Part shown: piece by piece, positions 30,338 to 40,001 of the stretch | Position numbering within the stretch: the stretch's first letter is position 1 | How the letters are laid out: each line of letters opens with the position of its first letter | DNA from: an uncultured Clostridia bacterium | Lineage (GTDB): Bacteria; Bacillota; Clostridia; Christensenellales; Borkfalkiaceae | NCBI GenBank assembly: GCA_947629515.1 | Contig: CANRDY010000006.1 | Coordinates: 1 to 63,038, forward strand | Direction of reading: 5' to 3' | Length of the DNA stretch: 63,038 nt | Program-made: the position numbers and the translations under genes | Notes under the pieces: generated by a model | Databases searched by the model: none | Seen by the model: only the letters and a program-made list of their open reading frames with translations | Told to the model about the DNA's origin: nothing

Positions 30338-30347
30338 GGAGAAATTT

Positions 30348-30785
30348 ATGAAAGTCAACGTCAAAAAACTTCGCGGCGGGGCGCAGTTGCCCGTTTACGG
30401 TAGCGCGTATGCCGCGGGCGCGGACTTGTACGCGTGCATAGACGGCGAAATAACCGTGGGCGCGGGCGAGACGGCGGTGATCCCCACTGGTATCGCCCTG
30501 GAGCTTCCCACGGGCTTTGCGGGGCTTATTTACGCCCGCAGCGGGCTTGCCACCAAAAAGGGGCTTGCTCCCGCCAACAAGGTGGGCGTTGTCGACTGCG
30601 ACTACCGCGGTGAAGTAAAAGTCGCCCTTCACAACCACTCGCTTACGCCGCAGAAGATAGAGGCGGGCGAACGCATCGCCCAGCTCGTCATAACCCCTTA
30701 CATAACCGCCGACTTCGAGGAGTGCGCAACCCTTTCCGAGACGGTACGCGGGGCGGGGGGCTTCGGCTCGACGGGACAAAAATAA
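30348..30785 (+). CDS. dut: dUTP diphosphatase
   Basis: Hydrolyses dUTP to dUMP and pyrophosphate, keeping uracil out of DNA and feeding dTMP synthesis. 145 residues from the ATG at 30348, which AAGGAG precedes; a start 18 bases earlier would overlap nrdG. The five trimeric dUTPase motifs are visible: AAGADLYA, ARSGLA, GVVDCDYRGEVKVAL, GERIAQLVI and RGAGGFGSTG. Coupling with nrdG fits a nucleotide-supply operon. Confidence 0.96.
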   Translation: MKVNVKKLRGGAQLPVYGSAYAAGADLYACIDGEITVGAGETAVIPTGIALELPTGFAGLIYARSGLATKKGLAPANKVGVVDCDYRGEVKVALHNHSLTPQKIEAGERIAQLVITPYITADFEECATLSETVRGAGGFGSTGQK

Positions 30786-30790
30786 CTTCG

Positions 30791-30814
30791 GACACCCTTT
30801 TAGGGTGTCTTTTT
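30791..30814 (+). terminator. terminator after dut
   Basis: GACACCC/GGGTGTC stem, 5-base loop and five T, right after the dut stop. Confidence 0.9.
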
Positions 30815-30825
30815 CATTTTGAACC

Positions 30826-30854
30826 TTGACATACCCGCTCAAAGCGTGTAAAAT
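30826..30854 (+). promoter_or_regulatory. ROK kinase promoter
   Basis: TTGACA (30826-30831), 17 bases, TAAAAT (30849-30854). Confidence 0.75.
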
Positions 30855-30883
30855 TAAATACGTATCAGGTTACGGAGGTATAT

Positions 30884-31921
30884 ATGGCAAAGACCGTAAA
30901 CTCAAAAAAGCAGAACGCGGCGGCAAAGGCAAGCGCAAAAGCAAATGCAAAGGCAAGCGCAAAGGCAAACGACCAATCGCAGACTACCGCCGCTAAAACC
31001 ATAATATTGGGAATAGACGTGGGCGGAACGAGCATAAAGGGCGTTGCGCTCAAAGAGGGCAAAGAGATTTTCTGGTGCGACGAACCGACGGGCAAAGACG
31101 ACCTTGCGGCACAGCTCGAAAGCATAGCCGAAAAGCTGGCTTCGGGCGCGGGTGCGGTGTTCTCCGAAATAATCGGCGTGGGCGTGTGCTGTCCGGGGAC
31201 AATCGACGGCGCGAAGGGCGTTGTGGCGTACGCCGCCAATCTCCGCCTTAAAAACTACCCCTTAAAGCAAAAGCTCGAAAAGCTGTTGGGCTTGCCCGTC
31301 AAGGTGTGCAACGACGCCAACGGCGCGGCTCTCGGCGAGGCGGTGTTCGGGGCTTCGAGCGGCTATAAAGACAGCGTGTTCGTCACTCTGGGCACGGGCG
31401 TCGGCGGCGGCATAATAATCGACGGCAAGATCTTCGAGGGCAACAAGGGCGCGGGAACCGAGATAGGGCATATGGTAATAGAGCGCGGGGGCGACAGATG
31501 CTCCTGCGGCAGATACGGCTGTTTCGAGGCGTATTGCTCGGCGCGCGCTCTTACAAGGAGAACTCGCTGGGCAATGGAGGACGATACGGGTTCTGCCATG
31601 TGGAAGAACTACGACCTTTCGACTGCAGACGGCAGAACGGCTTTCGAACACATGGACGGCGATCGCACGGCCCGCCGCGTGGTGGAGTGGTACATAAAGT
31701 ACCTTGCATGCGGGCTTGCAAACCTTGCAAACATCTTCCGCCCTCAGGCGATAATTCTCGGCGGCGGGGTGTCGGCGCAGGGTTCGCGCCTTATAAAGCC
31801 CTTAAAGGAACAGTTCGAAAAGGAGCTGTTCGGCGGAAGCGACTACGCCCCCGTCGAGATAAAGTGCGCCAAACTCGGCGCAAAGTCGGGCGCATACGGC
31901 GCGGTTGCGCTCTTTATGTAA
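30884..31921 (+). CDS. ROK-family glucokinase
   Basis: Phosphorylates glucose or a related sugar. 345 residues: an Ala/Lys repeat extension (1-38, with AKASAKANAKASAKAN) precedes the ROK core GIDVGGTSIKG. VCNDANGAALGE, TLGTGVGGGII, EIGHMVI and the zinc motif CSCGRYGCFEAYCS (ROK consensus CxCGxxGC) follow. The extension is absent from typical ROK kinases and may be an unstructured tail. GGAGGT lies before the ATG. A NagC-type repressor is unlikely because there is no DNA-binding domain. Confidence 0.92.
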   Translation: MAKTVNSKKQNAAAKASAKANAKASAKANDQSQTTAAKTIILGIDVGGTSIKGVALKEGKEIFWCDEPTGKDDLAAQLESIAEKLASGAGAVFSEIIGVGVCCPGTIDGAKGVVAYAANLRLKNYPLKQKLEKLLGLPVKVCNDANGAALGEAVFGASSGYKDSVFVTLGTGVGGGIIIDGKIFEGNKGAGTEIGHMVIERGGDRCSCGRYGCFEAYCSARALTRRTRWAMEDDTGSAMWKNYDLSTADGRTAFEHMDGDRTARRVVEWYIKYLACGLANLANIFRPQAIILGGGVSAQGSRLIKPLKEQFEKELFGGSDYAPVEIKCAKLGAKSGAYGAVALFM

Positions 31922-31967
31922 ATAACTTTCCCGCCGAACTCATTTCAAAAATAATTTAACGGAATCT

Positions 31968-32357
31968 ATGGAAAATCACGAACAAAACCAACAGCAGAGG
32001 CTTGTAAAGCGCGTACGGCGTTTGCTTATAGCACTGCGCGTGCTTGCCGTGTCGGTGGCGTGCGGAGCGATCGCGCAGATAATCTTCTGCATTGCCGCGC
32101 GCTTTACTTTGAGCGGCGACCCCGCAGCGTACATGACGGGCGTTATAATAACGTGCGGCTTTTCGGCGGTGTGCGGCTTCGGGGCGGTGGGCGTCATCAT
32201 AGCGGCGCACCTCAACATGCGCAGGTTAAAACAAATTTCCGCGCAAGATACGCAGGATACCCAAGCCCCGCAAAACCCGCAAAGTACCCAAGACCCGCAA
32301 ACTACTCAAAACACAAACACACAAAATCCCGAAGGGGATAGCGGAGAGGCGCAATGA
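31968..32357 (+). CDS. small two-helix membrane protein coupled to RND permease
   Basis: 129 residues: a basic N-terminus, two hydrophobic helices (about 20-47 and 54-82), then a Gln/Thr/Pro-rich tail with repeated QDTQ, QNPQ and QDPQ. The last codons overlap the RND gene start (ATGA), so translation is probably coupled. No known RND accessory family is recognised; a small partner subunit is a guess. Confidence 0.7.
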   Translation: MENHEQNQQQRLVKRVRRLLIALRVLAVSVACGAIAQIIFCIAARFTLSGDPAAYMTGVIITCGFSAVCGFGAVGVIIAAHLNMRRLKQISAQDTQDTQAPQNPQSTQDPQTTQNTNTQNPEGDSGEAQ

Positions 32358-35300
32358 GCAAATTCTTTTCGTTTATAATAAGACAATCTGTGGCGATAGT
32401 GCTCATCGTGGCGTTCGTGCTCGCGATGGGCGTGTATTCGGCGTTGAACATGTCGATAAACCTGTTGCCCGACATAAACGTCCCCATGGTGTGCGTTCAG
32501 GTGATCTACCCGGGCGCGAACGCCTCGTCGGTCGAAAAGGACGTGACCGAAAACCTCGAAGAGGGGCTTTCGTCCCTCTCGGGCGTGACCTCGGTCGACA
32601 GCTATTCCTACGACAACCTCTCGGCAGTCGTGCTCTCCTTTGACTATGGAACCGACACCAAGGCGAAGCAGAGCGACATAACTTCCCGCCTCAACTCCTC
32701 GATATCCCTGCCCGACGGCGTCAGCTGGAACGTGTACGATATCGACCTCAACGCCGAAGCCCTCGCCGTGCTCTCCGTAACAAGCTCGCAGGGGCTTGAC
32801 GACGCATATTCCAAGGGCAAACAGCTTGCCGCGCGCCTTGCGGCCATCGACGGCGTTGAGAACGTCGAGATAAAGGGCGGGGCGGAGTACTCCTACTTCG
32901 TGCGCACGCTGGGCGGGTTCGAACAGCTCGCGCCCGTAATAGTGGAGGCGTTTTCGTACGGCGCGCTCGATCTTCCCCTCGGCAACGCGGGCGACATTCA
33001 GATACGCAACAACTCCGACGTAAAGAGCGAGGACGACATAAAGAATATGCCCATAGTGCTCCCCGTTGAGTTCTGCGCCGCGTTCGACGCAGTTCGCCAG
33101 CAGATAAAAAAAGCCGGCATAGAGGCTATGTTGCCGCCCACTTTCAAATTCGACATCGATATTCCCACAAACGCGCAGATAGTCGTCAACCTGTACTTTA
33201 ATCAAATCAAAGAGGCGGTTCACGCGACGGCGGGCGGCGAAAATCTTTCGGACGAAGCCATTAAATTCATCATATTAAACAAATTCACCGACGAAGAGGG
33301 CAACATTGTCGAAAAGACGGTGAGCGTTGCCGACATCGCAACGGTGGGAGTGGAGTCGAGCTATTCGAGCTACGCCTACTACTACGACGGCAAGGTCAAC
33401 GTCACCCCCGGGGTCGCGCTCGAAATCTACAAGTCCAACGGGGCTAACTCCTCGGCGGTGGTAAAAGAGGTGAAGTCGGTCTACGGCGACATATCTTCCC
33501 AACAGGGCTACACGGCGAGCATCGCCCTTTTGGACGACCAGTCCGAGTTCATCTCCGAGAGCATAAACAACGTGCTTATCAGTATGCTGATAGGCGGCGT
33601 GCTTGCCGTTCTCGTCATATTCGTATTCCTCAAAAAGGTGAGAACGTCGCTTATAATCGCCGTCACCATGCCCCTTTCGGTTCTCGCCGCGATAATTTTA
33701 TTGTACCTTATGGGAATAACCCTGAACATGGTCTCCCTCGGCGGGCTTGCCGTGGGCATAGGCATGCTCGTCGACAACAGCATAGTCGTCATCGAAGCCA
33801 TCACCAAGCACAGGGATATGGATAAAACGGCGTTCTGCGCCGCCGTCGACGGCACGGTGGAAGTGGGCGGCGCGCTGTTCGGCTCAACGCTCACCACGGT
33901 TTGCGTGTTCATACCCATCATCTTCACGGGCGGGCTTACGGGCGAGATCTTCACCGACCTCGCATGGGCGGTCATCTGGTCGCTCGCGTTCTCGCTCATC
34001 GTCGCCGTCACGGTTATCCCCGCGCTCTATTCGCTCCTCTCGGGCGGAAAGGGCATGCTTAAAGGCGGCAGGTTCGGCAAGCGTTCCCAAAAACTGCCCG
34101 CCGCCCAAACCGCCGATACAACCGTCACGGCAGAGCAAGCCGAAACAACCCAAACCGCCGAGAGCGTTCAAACAACTCAAACCGCCGAGAGCGTTCAGAT
34201 GGCGCAGGTTGCCGAAACAGCCCAAACAGCCGATACGAACGCCGCGGAAGCGGCAAGTTCCAAAAAGGTGCGCAAGACCTTCCGCCAGAGGCTTGCGGCG
34301 TTGAAAGAGCCGAGGATAATGGACGGCATAACCGCGTTCTACGGCAAACTTCTGCCCAAGGCGTTGAAGCGCAAAATAGTGCCCATACTTTCCGCCGTCG
34401 TCGTGTTCGGCGCGAGTATAGGACTGCTGTTTTTGACGGGCACGGAGTTCTTGCCGTCGGTCGACAAGGGGCAGATAGAGGTCAACATGACCTACGGCGA
34501 CGGGGCTAAAATAGACTATGTGGAAGAGGACGTGCTCTCGTTCACGAAGCTCATTTCCGAAAGGGTCGCGGGCGTGGACTTCCTCTCGGCAAGCATAGGT
34601 AAAAACGGCTTGCTCGCGCTCACCGATACGGGCATAATTGACGTTCAGCTCAAAGACGGCGAAAACACCGACAGAGCGGTAAACGACATTCGCGCTCTCG
34701 CAGAAGAAGAGGGGGCGGTAAAGGGCAACGTCGCCGTGCGCAAGATAGACGGCGTGGTAGCCTCGCTCACTTCGGGTTCTAACGATCTTTCGGTGACTAT
34801 CGTCGGCGACAGCGAAGAAACCCTCTCCGAGATAGCGGGCAAACTTAAAGAGCGGCTTGCGGGAGAGGGGTTCAAAGACGTTACCGACAGCTCCACGAGC
34901 AAGTCCATGCAGTATACTCTCGAATTCGACCGCGCCGCCCTCGCGCAGAGGGGGCTGGACTATTACGCGGTGGTAATGACCCTCCGCATAGGCATTGCCT
35001 CGCACACGGCGTGCACGGTGGAAATAGGCGGCGATACTTACAACCTGAACATAGCCTTTTCCGACGGCAGAATTGCCGATAAAGAGGGGCTTGAAAACTT
35101 TACCGTAGGCTATTACGGCGGCGCGCCCGTCCGCCTTGCCGACGTTCTGAAGGGCGGAGAGGCTAAGACCGAATACGTCGACTCGTGCATACGCAGAGAG
35201 GGCGGTAAGAATATGGTATCGGTATCGGCGACCCTTCCGGGCGCGGATACGGGCACGGCGGGCAACAGACTCAAAGCCATAGCCGCCGAAGTGATAAAGG

Positions 35301-36031
35301 ACTACGAGGGCTATTCGTTCGAGCAGAGCGGCATAACGAGCTACTTAAACGACGCTTTTCGCGGGCTTGCCGTCGCGCTCGTCATCTCGTTCTTCCTGCT
35401 GTACGCGGTAATGGCGGTACAATTCGGCTCTGCGCTCACCCCGCTTATAATAATGGCGAGCATACCGTTCTCGTTTACGGGCGGGTTCATATTCCTTGTA
35501 ATAACGCGCACAAGCCTCAACGTGGTGTCGTTTATAGGTCTTATAATGCTCATGGGCGTGGTGGTAAACAACGCCATAGTCATGCTCGAAAAGATAAAGC
35601 AGCTCCACGCTTCGGGCATGCCGCATTTTACCGCCGTGCAGGAGGCGTGCAAGGTGCGCCTGCGCCCGATATTCATGACGACCCTGACCACCGTGCTCGC
35701 GCTCATACCCCTTGCCGTGGGCATAGGACAGGGCGCGGAGCTTATGCAGCCCCTCGGGATAGTCGTAATAGGCGGGCTTTTGATAGGCACGCTCGTCACA
35801 CTTGTGCTCGTTCCCGCGGTATACTGCGCGGTCTATCGCCTTTCCGAAAAATTCCCCAACGGCAAAAAGAACGCCTCTCCCGCCAACGGCGATGCGAACA
35901 ATACGGAAGCGGCTGCGGGCGAACCGACTGAAAGCGAAACAGTTGCGGGCGAAACAGTTGCAAGTGAAGCTGTTGAAAGTGATACATTTGCAAGTCAAAC
36001 ACCTGCCGGCGATCCTTCCCCCGAGGAATGA
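32354..36031 (+). CDS. RND-superfamily efflux permease
   Basis: Proton-driven export permease of the AcrB/SwrC type, 1225 residues. FIIRQSVAIVLIVAFVLAMG begins the first helix, and LLPDINVPMVCVQVIYPGA is the family's first periplasmic-side motif. Two blocks of membrane helices follow the two large outer loops; GMLVDNSIVVIEAI (fourth helix region) and LMGVVVNNAIVMLEKI mark the repeats. An extra Gln/Thr/Ala-rich insertion with TTQTAESVQ repeats (about 590-640) separates the halves, and the C-terminus has VAGETVASEAVES repeats. No adaptor or outer-membrane gene is present, as expected for a Gram-positive RND system. Substrates are unknown. Confidence 0.9.
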   Translation: MSKFFSFIIRQSVAIVLIVAFVLAMGVYSALNMSINLLPDINVPMVCVQVIYPGANASSVEKDVTENLEEGLSSLSGVTSVDSYSYDNLSAVVLSFDYGTDTKAKQSDITSRLNSSISLPDGVSWNVYDIDLNAEALAVLSVTSSQGLDDAYSKGKQLAARLAAIDGVENVEIKGGAEYSYFVRTLGGFEQLAPVIVEAFSYGALDLPLGNAGDIQIRNNSDVKSEDDIKNMPIVLPVEFCAAFDAVRQQIKKAGIEAMLPPTFKFDIDIPTNAQIVVNLYFNQIKEAVHATAGGENLSDEAIKFIILNKFTDEEGNIVEKTVSVADIATVGVESSYSSYAYYYDGKVNVTPGVALEIYKSNGANSSAVVKEVKSVYGDISSQQGYTASIALLDDQSEFISESINNVLISMLIGGVLAVLVIFVFLKKVRTSLIIAVTMPLSVLAAIILLYLMGITLNMVSLGGLAVGIGMLVDNSIVVIEAITKHRDMDKTAFCAAVDGTVEVGGALFGSTLTTVCVFIPIIFTGGLTGEIFTDLAWAVIWSLAFSLIVAVTVIPALYSLLSGGKGMLKGGRFGKRSQKLPAAQTADTTVTAEQAETTQTAESVQTTQTAESVQMAQVAETAQTADTNAAEAASSKKVRKTFRQRLAALKEPRIMDGITAFYGKLLPKALKRKIVPILSAVVVFGASIGLLFLTGTEFLPSVDKGQIEVNMTYGDGAKIDYVEEDVLSFTKLISERVAGVDFLSASIGKNGLLALTDTGIIDVQLKDGENTDRAVNDIRALAEEEGAVKGNVAVRKIDGVVASLTSGSNDLSVTIVGDSEETLSEIAGKLKERLAGEGFKDVTDSSTSKSMQYTLEFDRAALAQRGLDYYAVVMTLRIGIASHTACTVEIGGDTYNLNIAFSDGRIADKEGLENFTVGYYGGAPVRLADVLKGGEAKTEYVDSCIRREGGKNMVSVSATLPGADTGTAGNRLKAIAAEVIKDYEGYSFEQSGITSYLNDAFRGLAVALVISFFLLYAVMAVQFGSALTPLIIMASIPFSFTGGFIFLVITRTSLNVVSFIGLIMLMGVVVNNAIVMLEKIKQLHASGMPHFTAVQEACKVRLRPIFMTTLTTVLALIPLAVGIGQGAELMQPLGIVVIGGLLIGTLVTLVLVPAVYCAVYRLSEKFPNGKKNASPANGDANNTEAAAGEPTESETVAGETVASEAVESDTFASQTPAGDPSPEE

Positions 36032-36315
36032 GAGAAAATATAAAGGGCAATAAAGGCACTGTTCTTTCTTTTATTCTCTCCCCTTCCGTTTCGGAGGGGG
36101 AGGGAAGGGTAGGGGTTTTTCTAAAATAAAACTCACCTTATTACAATGCCGAAAAGCCCCGTTCGGCTTCGCTTACTCCGCTCGAAACGACAGTTAATAT
36201 TAAGCCCCCTGCAAAATCGCACAGCCGTGCGCCCGCGGGGGGCTTTTGCACAATTTTCCGCCAAATCGGTAAGCGGATATTATTAAATCGCAACATATAT
36301 TAATATATTTATAAT
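36032..36315. other. spacer with repeat and hairpin before NSS transporter
   Basis: 36070-36110 is a CTCCCC...GGGGGAGGG hairpin of the dispersed purine/pyrimidine type. 36140-36200 is a CGTTCGGCTTCGC repeat, and 36204-36247 a terminator-like GCCCCC...GGGGGGC stem with four T. The last 60 bases are AT-rich. Confidence 0.55.
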
Positions 36316-37776
36316 ATGTCCGAAAAGTTCAGATCCAAAAAGGGGTTCGTGTTCGCGTGCGTGGGGGCGGCGGTGGGGCTGGGCAACGCGCTGCGCTTCC
36401 CCGGGCTGTGCGCGCGGTTCGGCGGCGGGGCTTTTCTGTGCGTGTACCTCGTCGCCCTGATGTTTTTGGGAATACCCCTTTTGAACGCCGAAATAGCCCT
36501 CGGAAGAAAGGTGAAGGGCGGCGCGCCTTATTGCCTCGAAAGCGCGGTAAAGGGCGGCAGGGCGTTGGGCTGGGCGCAGTGCGCCAACTCCCTTCTGACG
36601 GCGATAACCTACATGGGGCTTGCGGGGTGGATACTCTCCGCCGCCTCGGATATCTTCGGCATATGCACGGGCGGGATCGCAGGATCGGGGGCGGGGGAGT
36701 ACTTCTTCGGCGAGGTGTTGAAAGCCCGTCCCGACGGCGTTATTTCGGGCATATCCCCCGCCGTATGCGCCTTTATATGCGTTGCGTGGATATTCGCATT
36801 TTTTTGTCTTAAAGGGGGCGCGGGCGCGCTCTCGGGTTGTGCGGCGGTAACGGTGACCGTGCCCGTCGCTCTCCTTTTGTTTATGTCGGCAAGGGGTCTT
36901 TTTTTTGCCGAAGCTCCCCGCGCTCTCTCCGCGCTGTTTTTGCCCGACTTTTCGCGCCTTGCTTCCCCCGCGCTGTGGGCGGAGGCGTTGGGGCAGGTGT
37001 TCTTTTCGCTCTCGGTCGCGGTGGGGATAATGCCGACTTTCGGCGGCTATCTGCCCGAAAAAACAGGCATATTCCCCCGTTCGCTCGTAATAGCGGCGGC
37101 GGACGCGCTCGTCTCAGTCGTCGCCTCGGTCGCGCTCTTTACCACCATGTACGGCTGCGGGCTTGAGGGCGAAACGGGCAGGTCGGGAATAATTACCGCC
37201 TTTTCGGTCTACCCCGAAGCCCTTGCGCGCCTTACGCCCTATCCCGTATTCAACGGCGTTGCGGGCGTTATGTTCTACCTTTCGCTCGCGCTCATGGCGA
37301 TGCAGTCGGGGGTGTCCATGCTCGAAGCCTTCGTCAACCCATTTGTAAAGTTTTCGGGGAAGAACCGTAAGCGCGTTGCCGCCGTAATATGCGCCGCGGG
37401 CGGCGCGCTTTCACTCATCTTTGCCACGACCGCGGGAAAAACGGCGGTGGAGACTGCGGACGTCTTTGTAAATTTTTTCAACGTGCTCGCGCTGTGCATC
37501 GCCGAGTGCCTTGCGCTCGGCTACGGCAGACAGTTCGGCGGGCTTGCCGACGAGATAAACGCCTATTCGGGGCGGCTTAAAATCAGCCCCGGACTCTTTG
37601 CGGTATCGATAAAAATACTCTGCCCCGCCGTGCTCGCAATGCTTGCCGTAACTCAGCTCCCCGCCGTGTTTTCGCTATCCTGTCAGCCGTGGGTGCAGTT
37701 CGCGTTCGGCTGGGGAACGAGCCTTGCTATCGCGCTGTTCGCCCTTTTGTCCCTGAAAAGATCCCCGCCCGCGTAA
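36316..37776 (+). CDS. sodium:neurotransmitter symporter (NSS) family transporter
   Basis: Sodium-coupled uptake of amino acids or related small amines, LeuT fold. 486 residues with about 12 membrane helices. The N-terminal FVFACVGAAVGLGNALRFPG matches the unwound first helix that binds sodium and substrate. GGGAFLCVYLVALMFLGIPLL and FFSLSVAVGIMPTFGGY are later family segments. No clear ribosome site precedes the ATG; the bases before it are TATAAT-like and AT-rich. Substrate is unknown, with hydrophobic amino acids most likely. Confidence 0.93.
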   Translation: MSEKFRSKKGFVFACVGAAVGLGNALRFPGLCARFGGGAFLCVYLVALMFLGIPLLNAEIALGRKVKGGAPYCLESAVKGGRALGWAQCANSLLTAITYMGLAGWILSAASDIFGICTGGIAGSGAGEYFFGEVLKARPDGVISGISPAVCAFICVAWIFAFFCLKGGAGALSGCAAVTVTVPVALLLFMSARGLFFAEAPRALSALFLPDFSRLASPALWAEALGQVFFSLSVAVGIMPTFGGYLPEKTGIFPRSLVIAAADALVSVVASVALFTTMYGCGLEGETGRSGIITAFSVYPEALARLTPYPVFNGVAGVMFYLSLALMAMQSGVSMLEAFVNPFVKFSGKNRKRVAAVICAAGGALSLIFATTAGKTAVETADVFVNFFNVLALCIAECLALGYGRQFGGLADEINAYSGRLKISPGLFAVSIKILCPAVLAMLAVTQLPAVFSLSCQPWVQFAFGWGTSLAIALFALLSLKRSPPA

Positions 37777-37842
37777 AGCCTTCAAAAGCCGTAAAGTGCA
37801 AAACAGCTTAGCCAGCGTAAAGAATATAAAAACCGTAAGGTA

Positions 37843-37877
37843 AAAAACAGCCCCGCGCCGCTTTTGCGGCGCGGGGC
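37843..37877 (-). terminator. terminator of the GT4 gene
   Basis: GCCCCGCGCCGC stem (37850-37861 with 37866-37877), followed on the minus strand by TGTTTTTTA. Confidence 0.8.
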
Positions 37878-38027
37878 GTTCCCCATGATCCTAAATTACC
37901 GTAATTATCAAAAAACCTCAATATATATGGATATTTTTGCCTTTTGTCCGTTGCGCCTTTTGTCCGTTGCGCCCCGTTGCGCCTTTTCCGCCGCGCAACT
38001 TGCCGCGCGCTTTGACTTTGCGCTCCG

Positions 38028-39164
38028 TTACGCGTTGTTTTCGGCGGACTGTTTGCAGGCGTTTATCTCGTCGCGGAACATTCTCTCCGCAAGCGCGAGC
38101 GAGTTTTCGAGGGAGTATTTTTTGGCGGAGTTGGCGTAGAGGACGGACATTCTCCCGCGCTCTTCGGGGTTCTCGAACCAATAGTCTATCTTCTTTGCGA
38201 GCGCAAGCGAGTTGCCGTTTTCGAAGAGCGAACGCTCGTCGAGGGCGAACTGCGGGGTCGCCGAAAGTTCGGAGTTCGAAATGACGGGCACAAGCCCGCA
38301 CGCTATCGCCTCGATGGCGGCTATCGCCTCGATCTCTATCTCCGAGGCGTGCACATACAGATCGCTCCCCTGCAATCTTTTGACGAGTTCGTCTTTGGGA
38401 AGAAAGTCGAACGTTAAGTCAACTCCCAGACTTTCCGCCTGTTTTTTGAGTTTTTTAAGGCAGGGACCGTGCCCCAAAAGCGTCAGGTGTATGTCGTCTT
38501 TGTGCGCGCTTTTCGAAACGGCTTCGACGAGCACTTTCTGCTTTTTTTCGGGCGCGAGCCTTCCCACCATAACTATTTCGAATTTCTTGTTTTCGGGCTT
38601 TTTCTCGGGGGGCGTAAAGGCGGGGTCGTAACCGTTGGAAATGACGTAGAGTTCCGCGCCGTAGCCGTGGCAGTCGAGCTGGTTGGCTATGAACTTCGAG
38701 GGGCAGTGTATGCGGTTGAACTTCGAGTAGAAGTTGCGCCTGTACTTGCGGTAGATATAGTTGCAAAGAAGTTTCGACTTGCCGCAGTGCATGTTGTACG
38801 AAATATCTTCGGGCTGAACGTGGAAAGCGGCGGTAGTGGGCAAGCCCATCTTATCCGCAAGCCTTTTGCACTGTCTTTCGAACTTAAAGGGGAAAATAAA
38901 GTGCACTATGTCCGCCCATTCGAAAAGTGCGGTAATTCTGCGCTTGTCGAACTTTCCGTATCTTATCTGGTTCTTCGCCGAAACTTCCGAAAGCACGGGC
39001 ACGTACCTCACCTTAACGGCAACGTCGTCCTCGCCGTCCGCGCCTATGGCGGCAATGCGCACGTCATGCCCGCGGGCTTTAAGCCCGTCGGCAAACCGCC
39101 GCGCCGTCATAACGGACCCGTTCGTAAGATTATCAATGAGATCGATAACTATTGCAATGTTCAT
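38028..39164 (-). CDS. GT4-family glycosyltransferase
   Basis: GT-B fold transferase, 378 residues. MNIAIVIDLIDNLTNGSVMTARRFADGLKARGH is the N-terminal acceptor-side fold. EIVMVGRLAPEKKQKVLVEAV begins the nucleotide-sugar domain, and SEIEIEAIAAIEAIACGLVPVIS holds the EX7E-type motif. It resembles enzymes that glucosylate diacylglycerol or make polyprenyl-linked mannose, but the acceptor cannot be decided. GGAGAG lies before the ATG. Convergent neighbours isolate it as a single gene with its own terminator. Confidence 0.88.
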   Translation of the reverse strand: MNIAIVIDLIDNLTNGSVMTARRFADGLKARGHDVRIAAIGADGEDDVAVKVRYVPVLSEVSAKNQIRYGKFDKRRITALFEWADIVHFIFPFKFERQCKRLADKMGLPTTAAFHVQPEDISYNMHCGKSKLLCNYIYRKYRRNFYSKFNRIHCPSKFIANQLDCHGYGAELYVISNGYDPAFTPPEKKPENKKFEIVMVGRLAPEKKQKVLVEAVSKSAHKDDIHLTLLGHGPCLKKLKKQAESLGVDLTFDFLPKDELVKRLQGSDLYVHASEIEIEAIAAIEAIACGLVPVISNSELSATPQFALDERSLFENGNSLALAKKIDYWFENPEERGRMSVLYANSAKKYSLENSLALAERMFRDEINACKQSAENNA

Positions 39165-39223
39165 TTTGCTCTCCGATACACAAAAAATATATAGGTCTTT
39201 TGTAAAATGAATATAAACTTGAA

Positions 39224-39252
39224 TTGATTTTTTTGCCGCGGTATATTAAAAT
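39224..39252 (+). promoter_or_regulatory. promoter of the two-component genes
   Basis: TTGATT (39224-39229), 17 bases, TAAAAT (39247-39252). Confidence 0.6.
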
Positions 39253-39329
39253 AAAGTTAGCGATTTGAATTTCCGACATAATTAACTTAAACGACCCAAA
39301 CTTAAAACCAACAAAAAAGGAGCGATGAT

Positions 39330-40001
39330 TTGGCTACGGTACTTATAGTCGAGGACGACAACAACGTCCGTCTGCTTTTGGAAGCGCGGCTGCGTTCGCG
39401 GTACAACGTTTTAACGGCTTCGGGCGGAAGAGAGGGGCTTGAAAAGGCGTCCGCGCCCGGTTGCGACATAATAATCGCCGACGTGATGATGCCCGATATG
39501 GACGGCTACGAGATGGTTGAAACTCTCCGCGCCCGCAACGTGGACACCCCCGTTATAATGCTCACGGCAAAGGACGCCTTATCCGACAAGGGCAGGGGAT
39601 TTGCCGCGGGGTGCGACGATTACCTCACCAAGCCCGTCAACTTCGAAGAGCTTGTGTGGCGCATAAACGCCATTTTAAGGCGTTACAAAATAACCACCGA
39701 GGGCAGGATAGTCATAGGCGACGTGGTCGTGGACGCAAGTTCTTTCACCGTCGAAAAGGGCGAAACCAAAGTCGAACTCCCCACCAAGGAGTTCCAGCTT
39801 TTGTACCTCCTGCTTTCCTACCCCAACAAAATATTCACCAAGGAGAACATTCTCGACAGCGTGTGGGGTTACGCCTCCGAGAGCGACGAAAGTACCGTAA
39901 GAACGCACATAAACAGACTGAGAAACAAGTTCGAGGGCTTTGCGGAATTTGAAATTTGCACTATCCGCGGCGTGGGCTATAAGGCGGTGATAAAGAGATG
40001 A
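39330..40001 (+). CDS. OmpR/PhoB-family response regulator
   Basis: 223 residues. Receiver domain 1-118 with the acidic pair Asp9/Asp10, phospho-acceptor Asp51, Thr79 and Lys101; winged-helix DNA-binding domain about 125-223 (KIFTKENILDSVWGY, STVRTHINRLRNKF, IRGVGYKAV). The start is a TTG at 39330 with AGGAG 7 bases upstream; the ATG 5 bases earlier is out of frame. Its stop overlaps the kinase start (ATGA), so the pair is translationally coupled. Confidence 0.95.
   Translation: MATVLIVEDDNNVRLLLEARLRSRYNVLTASGGREGLEKASAPGCDIIIADVMMPDMDGYEMVETLRARNVDTPVIMLTAKDALSDKGRGFAAGCDDYLTKPVNFEELVWRINAILRRYKITTEGRIVIGDVVVDASSFTVEKGETKVELPTKEFQLLYLLLSYPNKIFTKENILDSVWGYASESDESTVRTHINRLRNKFEGFAEFEICTIRGVGYKAVIKR

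Noticed and set aside
30884..31921. NagC/XylR-type ROK repressor
   Set aside because: The N-terminal extension is an Ala/Lys repeat without a helix-turn-helix, so a kinase is the better call.
31968..32357. Membrane-fusion adaptor for the RND permease
   Set aside because: The protein has two membrane helices and a Gln-rich tail, with no lipoyl or barrel-sandwich hybrid domain.
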